From CAZGVW01 sp964529265 (GTDB taxonomy: Bacteria; Planctomycetota; Phycisphaerae; Phycisphaerales; UBA1924), in assembly GCA_964529265.1 (NCBI GenBank), contig CAZGVW010000215.1, positions 1 through 5,992 of the forward strand: a stretch of DNA of 5,992 nt, written 5' to 3'. Made by a program: the position numbers and the translations under genes. Below the pieces are notes generated by a model. It was not told where the DNA came from and did not search any database. It was given only the letters and a program-made list of their open reading frames with translations. Position 1 is the stretch's first letter, and the number at the start of each line of letters is the position of its first letter. Shown piece by piece: positions 4,020-5,992 of the stretch.

Positions 4020-5180
4020 ATGGCATACCTCTTCACTTCCGAATCCGTCTCCATGGGCCATCCGGACAAGGTGGCGGATCAGATTTCCGACGCGGTGCTC
4101 GATTCGATGCTGAGCGAGGACCCGATGGCGCGCGTGGCGTGCGAGGTGATGGTCTCGACCGGCATGGCGGTGGTGGCGGGCGAGGTGACGACGAAGGCGT
4201 ACGTCGAGATTCCGGAGATCGTGCGGCGCACGGTGCAGGAGATCGGCTACACCGAGCCGGCGATGGCGTTCGATCATGAGACGTGCGCCGTGCTCGTGAG
4301 CCTGAAGCAGCAATCGCGCGACATCGCGATGGGCGTGGATCGCGACGGCGCGGGCGACCAGGGGATGATGTTCGGCTTCGCCTGCCGCGAGACGGATCCG
4401 ATCGATCCCCACGCGCTCATGCCGCTGCCGATCTTTCTGGCGCACCGGCTGGTGGAGGCGCAGGCGCGGGCGCGGCGGACGAACCTGATCGAGGGCCTGC
4501 GGCCGGACGCCAAGAGCCAGGTGACGCTGGAGTATGCGCAGTCGGGCAAGCCGGTGCGCGTGGACACGGTGGTGCTTTCGACGCAGCACGCGCCGATGTG
4601 GAATGAGCGGCAGGAATCGCTGAAAGCCGCGGTGGTGGAGCACATCATCCGCCCGGTGCTGGGCGACCTGTGGCGGCCGGACATCAAGACGCACGTGAAC
4701 CCGACGGGCCGCTTCGAGATCGGCGGCCCGCACGGCGACGTGGGCCTGACCGGGCGCAAGATCATCGTGGACACCTACGGCGGAATGGGCCGGCACGGCG
4801 GCGGCGCCTTCAGCGGGAAGGACCCGACGAAGGTTGACCGCTCCGCGGCGTACATGGCGCGGCACATCGCCAAGAACGTGGTCGCCGCGGGCCTGGCGGA
4901 CGTGTGCGAGATCCAGTTGAGTTACGCGATCGGCGTGGCGGAGCCGACCAGCGTGCACGTGAACACGTTCGGCACGAACAAGGCGGACGAGCGGAAGATC
5001 GAGACCGCGATCCGCGACCAGTTCGCCCTCACGCCGCGGGGGATCATCGAATCGCTGCGCCTGCGCAAGCCGATCTACGGCCCCACCGCGCGACACGGCC
5101 ACTTCGGAAGAAAGCCGGAGGGGGACCTGTTCACGTGGGAGAAGGTGGACAGGGTGGAGGGGTTGAAGAGGGGGGTGTGA
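4020..5180 (+). CDS. metK: S-adenosylmethionine synthetase
   Basis: MetK makes S-adenosylmethionine from methionine and ATP in the cytosol. The 386-residue product has the normal length of the bacterial enzyme. Family motifs are complete: TSESVSMGHPDK near the N-terminus (GHPDK 13-17, ATP site), GAGDQGMMFGFA (110-121) and the P-loop-like GGGAFSGKDPTKVDRSAAY (260-278). HVNPTGRFEIGGPHGDVGLT (225-244) and SYAIGVAEP (301-309) are also as expected, and HFGR (361-364) precedes the short C-terminal tail. The ATG at 4020 gives the standard start. rsmD diverges upstream; the product is the cofactor of both rsmD and the methyltransferase gene downstream. A hairpin in the leader may regulate expression. 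The last 60 bases of the coding strand are strongly purine-rich, and no clear terminator lies in the 71 bp before the converging gene. Confidence 0.97.
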   Translation: MAYLFTSESVSMGHPDKVADQISDAVLDSMLSEDPMARVACEVMVSTGMAVVAGEVTTKAYVEIPEIVRRTVQEIGYTEPAMAFDHETCAVLVSLKQQSRDIAMGVDRDGAGDQGMMFGFACRETDPIDPHALMPLPIFLAHRLVEAQARARRTNLIEGLRPDAKSQVTLEYAQSGKPVRVDTVVLSTQHAPMWNERQESLKAAVVEHIIRPVLGDLWRPDIKTHVNPTGRFEIGGPHGDVGLTGRKIIVDTYGGMGRHGGGAFSGKDPTKVDRSAAYMARHIAKNVVAAGLADVCEIQLSYAIGVAEPTSVHVNTFGTNKADERKIETAIRDQFALTPRGIIESLRLRKPIYGPTARHGHFGRKPEGDLFTWEKVDRVEGLKRGV

Positions 5181-5251
5181 GGATGAGGATGTAGGCGCTT
5201 TCGGCCGGGCACCGCGCTCTGCATCGCCGGTCTCGCCTGCGCAAACATCGC

Positions 5252-5992
5252 TCAGTGAGGGCCCGCGAAGAGTCCACTTGCATCGTGCCGCTCTGCCTTC
5301 TTGAAAGTGCGATCAAAGTCGGCGCCGGGCGGGAGATGAACGCCCGAGGGCTGCCGAGGCGTGCCGCCTTTGAGTAACTGCGCGATGGTCACGATCTGCA
5401 ATCGCGGAACGACAGCACGCTTGTTATTCATCGGTGAGTTATAAATGCCAGCGCTTGCGGCTTCCTGGCGCATGGGCTTGGTTGGATCTTCGAGGGTGAT
5501 GAATATCCCCATCGCTGCGTTTTCGCGCTCAATCGTTCCCCGGAAGTCGCGCACCTCACCCACGCTCGGCTTACCGCCCTTCACCTGTACAAGAATCGCC
5601 TTCGGTCCGGTGTTGTCGTCGACAAAGTAACGTGCCCCATCGATACCTCTGTCCGCTCCACGCTTTCCCTTTTTCGGTGCTGTCACGGTAGACCCGGCGG
5701 GCCGTGCCCCAACGAGTCCGCACGCCCAAAACTGGAACTGGAACGCGTCGTCCTTGAACAGTTGCCCCGCACCAGCCTCGTCAGCGGGTTCGCCGCGTAC
5801 CTCATAGTGAGGAGCGGGGTCGAAGCGTGTGAGCCGATACTTAATAAGATTAATGGCAAGGTGCGTGATGTCAATCCCCAGCCAACGTCGTGGTGATTGA
5901 TCGTGCTGTTCGCGGTTGATTGTTTCCACCGCATCGATTGTCGTGCCGCAGCCACAAAATGGGTCGAGGATAACGTCGCCTGGCCGAGAGGA
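5252..5992 (-). CDS. DNA methyltransferase fused to Mrr-like nuclease domain (C-terminal part)
   Basis: The gene runs off the right edge; the last 246 residues are present, in frame to position 5992. Numbered from the edge, GDVILDPFCGCGTTIDAV (5-22) is SAM-binding motif I of N4-cytosine/N6-adenine DNA methyltransferases, and RRWLGIDITHLAINLIKYRL (35-54) is the following strand and helix. Motif I near the end of the methylase suggests the class whose DPPY-type catalytic motif comes first, outside the window. Residues 110-185 look like a PD-(D/E)xK nuclease of the Mrr type: GADRGIDG (112-119, Asp118), VQVKGG (135-140, Gln136 and Lys138), then FITLEDPTKPM and EAASAGIY. A fusion of this kind could modify and cut DNA as one protein, or be an orphan. 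G+C is clearly lower than next door (32/60 in two sampled stretches), suggesting transfer. The apparent GTG start at 5929 is internal. Confidence 0.85.
   Translation of the reverse strand, partial: SSRPGDVILDPFCGCGTTIDAVETINREQHDQSPRRWLGIDITHLAINLIKYRLTRFDPAPHYEVRGEPADEAGAGQLFKDDAFQFQFWACGLVGARPAGSTVTAPKKGKRGADRGIDGARYFVDDNTGPKAILVQVKGGKPSVGEVRDFRGTIERENAAMGIFITLEDPTKPMRQEAASAGIYNSPMNNKRAVVPRLQIVTIAQLLKGGTPRQPSGVHLPPGADFDRTFKKAERHDASGLFAGPH

Noticed and set aside
310..4113. A 1267-codon open frame on the plus strand
   Set aside because: It runs antisense through mutL, out of frame through the HIT gene, then across the tRNA and rsmD. Its product is low-complexity Arg/Pro/Ala-rich sequence typical of a stop-poor shadow frame in high-GC DNA.
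3918..5102. A 394-codon open frame antisense to metK
   Set aside because: It has a His/Arg-rich composition with no family resemblance and is fully explained by the codon use of metK on the other strand.
5181..5251. Bidirectional terminator between metK and the methyltransferase gene
   Set aside because: The 71-bp gap has only weak, interrupted GC pairings and no T-run after a stem on either strand.
1..5992. CRISPR array or insertion sequence
   Set aside because: No regularly spaced long repeats, transposase frame or terminal inverted repeats with target duplications were seen; the repeats present are short heptamers and TTCCGGGG units.

Overview
This is a high-GC bacterial chromosome segment. 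Hand counts give 43/60 G+C at 4501-4560, against 32/60 at both 5401-5460 and 5581-5640. It is mostly housekeeping: mismatch repair (mutL), a HIT-family nucleotide hydrolase, tRNA-Ser(CGA), the 16S rRNA methyltransferase rsmD and S-adenosylmethionine synthetase (metK). The right edge holds part of an accessory DNA methyltransferase fused to a nuclease domain. The MetK and MutL wording recalls Planctomycetota (Phycisphaerae-like) proteins, but this rests on memory, and the small basic protein at the left edge resembles ones I associate with Alphaproteobacteria. No marker here settles the taxon.

Layout. Positions 16-237 (minus) encode a small basic protein whose start is coupled to the stop of mutL (247-2169, minus). 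A 110-bp divergent region with a heptanucleotide tandem repeat separates mutL from the HIT gene (2280-2717, plus). tRNA-Ser (2736-2823, minus) and rsmD (2920-3705, minus) follow. A 314-bp divergent spacer (3706-4019) carries many TTCCGGGG repeats, GC-rich hairpins, a candidate promoter and a terminator-like hairpin in the metK leader. metK (4020-5180, plus) then converges on the partial methyltransferase-nuclease gene (5252 to the right edge, minus).

How the genes relate. RsmD and the DNA methyltransferase both consume the S-adenosylmethionine made by MetK, but the orientations do not suggest a common operon. MutL carries the metal-dependent endonuclease motifs, so it is the type that nicks DNA itself in bacteria lacking MutH. 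The only operon with good support is mutL plus the small basic protein.

Points for a second look: the methyltransferase-nuclease fusion in lower-GC DNA; the possible attenuator in front of metK; a TTCCGGGGG palindrome or repeat family that also lies inside two coding regions; a change in GC skew near the tRNA gene that does not follow gene orientation; an acidic insertion in RsmD; and hints of leaderless transcripts for mutL, the HIT gene and rsmD. I did not find a clearly new multi-gene system.
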